From contig OV050030.1 of NCBI GenBank assembly GCA_920105625.2, forward strand, positions 89,003,652 through 89,067,651: a DNA stretch of 64,000 bases, given 5' to 3'. The translations under genes were made by a program, and so were the position numbers. This document shows positions 63,013-64,000 of this stretch, in pieces. Each line of letters starts with the position of its first letter. Position 1 is the first letter of the stretch. Below the pieces are notes generated by a model that saw only the letters and a list, made by a program, of their open reading frames with translations, did no database searches and was not told the DNA's origin. Origin of the DNA: Clusia tigrina (taxonomy: Eukaryota; Arthropoda; Insecta; Diptera; Clusiidae).

Positions 63013-63969
63013 TCGCGGCGGCTTTCCGCAGCGAGTTTCTGGAGCCTCGCGCCCCTAGGACCCTTATTTTTGTGGTCCCTATGGCCCCCAGTATGGTTGG
63101 TTTTTGGTTTTTCGTGTTGAAGCGCTTTCGTTGCGCCTGCGATTTGTCTTTGTTGTTCTAGCGCGGCTTTGCTAGTAGATGGTTTGTCGGCCTCCACTTC
63201 GTTGGACCTTGTGTCCCCAGCATGCCCTTCAGCACTGCTCCCGAGTGTCGGCGTTTTTTTCTGTTTTTCCCCTTTCGCTGGCTTTCTCTGCGTCTTTGTT
63301 GCACATGTCCATAGCGATAGGCTATCTTCCCCTTGCACTGTCACAGTTTATTCAGTGATTCATCGTCCACAGCGATAACCAGGTGAAGTGACGCACCTTC
63401 GGTTGACCTCTGGATCACCTTCCAATTCTTTGCTGCCATTTCATTCTGCGCCCCAAAGGTCGCAAGAATTTTTTCGTTGGTGAGCTCTGTGCTTTGTGGC
63501 AAGTAGCCTCTGACCACCTGCGTTTTTGGAAATTTTGATTCCTCAAGGAGTGTCATCTCCAAACAACATTTCCCTTTTATTAGGCCGATGTGGTTTTTCA
63601 TCCGAACAGTAACCATCCGTTTCTGTGTGTTAAGCCCTCAAACACTGGTTTTTCGTTATTGTCGCTGACATCTATCAATACGTCAATAACGATCTCTTGG
63701 ATAAGAACCAACTGTTCTTTTGAGAATGGCGCCCTTATTGATTCGGTCGGGACATTTCCCAGCCGAATAATGCTGGACACCTGACTGAACGTTGGCTTGC
63801 CTACATAAGGTGACATTTGGTCCTTTTGACAGATGGCGTTTCTGTTGGTGTCTCTACAGAGCGAGCCCTTTTCGCCATGGACCTGCTTTTAGCAATCTCT
63901 AGAGCCTTTTCCCTAGAGTGACCACTTGTCATCGCTTGCATGAAATATCTCTTCTCTGCTGACGTCATT
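63009..63969 (-). pseudogene. Non-LTR ORF1 (DUF4780-like), right arm
   Basis: The same protein as at 42772-43732. One substitution turns KTSPYVGKP into MSPYVGKP and another turns EVSDNNEKP into DVSDNNEKP. The stop of its tail overlaps the ORF2 start as ATGA at 63009-63012. Confidence 0.7.
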
Positions 63970-64000
63970 TTTATGAAGTCACTTTTTATGTTCAGATTGC

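Larger units (their letters stand above)
59286..64000 (-). mobile_element. LOA/I-like non-LTR element (right-arm copy)
   Basis: Mirror of 42741-47455 on the minus strand, cut by the window end in its 5' UTR just before the ORF1 start. Same deletion and frameshifts as the left-arm copy. Confidence 0.9.

Overview
The window is transposon-dense, AT-rich nuclear DNA from a higher fly. The mix of elements (RNase H-bearing LOA/I-like and Jockey non-LTR elements, an RTE, an Env-bearing gypsy-type element, Osvaldo-like gypsy elements, two DD34D mariners and a DD41D-like mariner, a pogo/Tigger element, Helitrons) and the long (TA)n tracts suggest a tephritid-type dipteran. The species is inference. 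I found no convincing host gene, tRNA, rRNA or CRISPR array. Nearly every open frame is a broken piece of a mobile element.

Layout. 1-2919: minus-strand Helitron 5' part split by a 1588-bp solo LTR (592-2179). 2921-7072: one long (TA)n zone holding a pogo/Tigger element (3258-5601) and a mariner (5766-6919). 7235-11598: old degenerate LOA/I-like non-LTR element. 11610-17025: nearly full-length but decayed Helitron on the plus strand. 17230-19735: RTE element whose 5' part is inverted. 19736-21600: nothing recognised. 21620-23423: two mariner-type remnants separated by (TA)n. 23512-35087: minus-strand gypsy/errantivirus-like element with Env remnants, carrying a Jockey element in env, a short TIR element in RT and an unidentified insert between protease and RT. 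35088-39990: minus-strand Osvaldo-like gypsy pol region and 3' LTR, fused at its 3' LTR to the errantivirus-like U5. 40480-42590: truncated LOA-like non-LTR element.

42741-64000 is the most striking part: a near-perfect inverted repeat with arms of about 9.5 kb and a 2.2-kb spacer. Each arm holds the same LOA/I-like non-LTR element and the same gypsy element, which lacks its RT-RNase H region and sits in the same ATAT target site. The spacer is a 3' Helitron remnant flanked by (TA)n tracts. The arms differ by scattered substitutions and small indels, and the right arm runs off the window.

The least expected signal is in two unrelated LTRs (1698-1945, and the arm LTRs near 54916-55125 and 58897-58933). 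Downstream of the TATA box both carry arrays of stem-loops whose loop sequence is conserved while the stems change in a compensating way. This looks like selected RNA structure.
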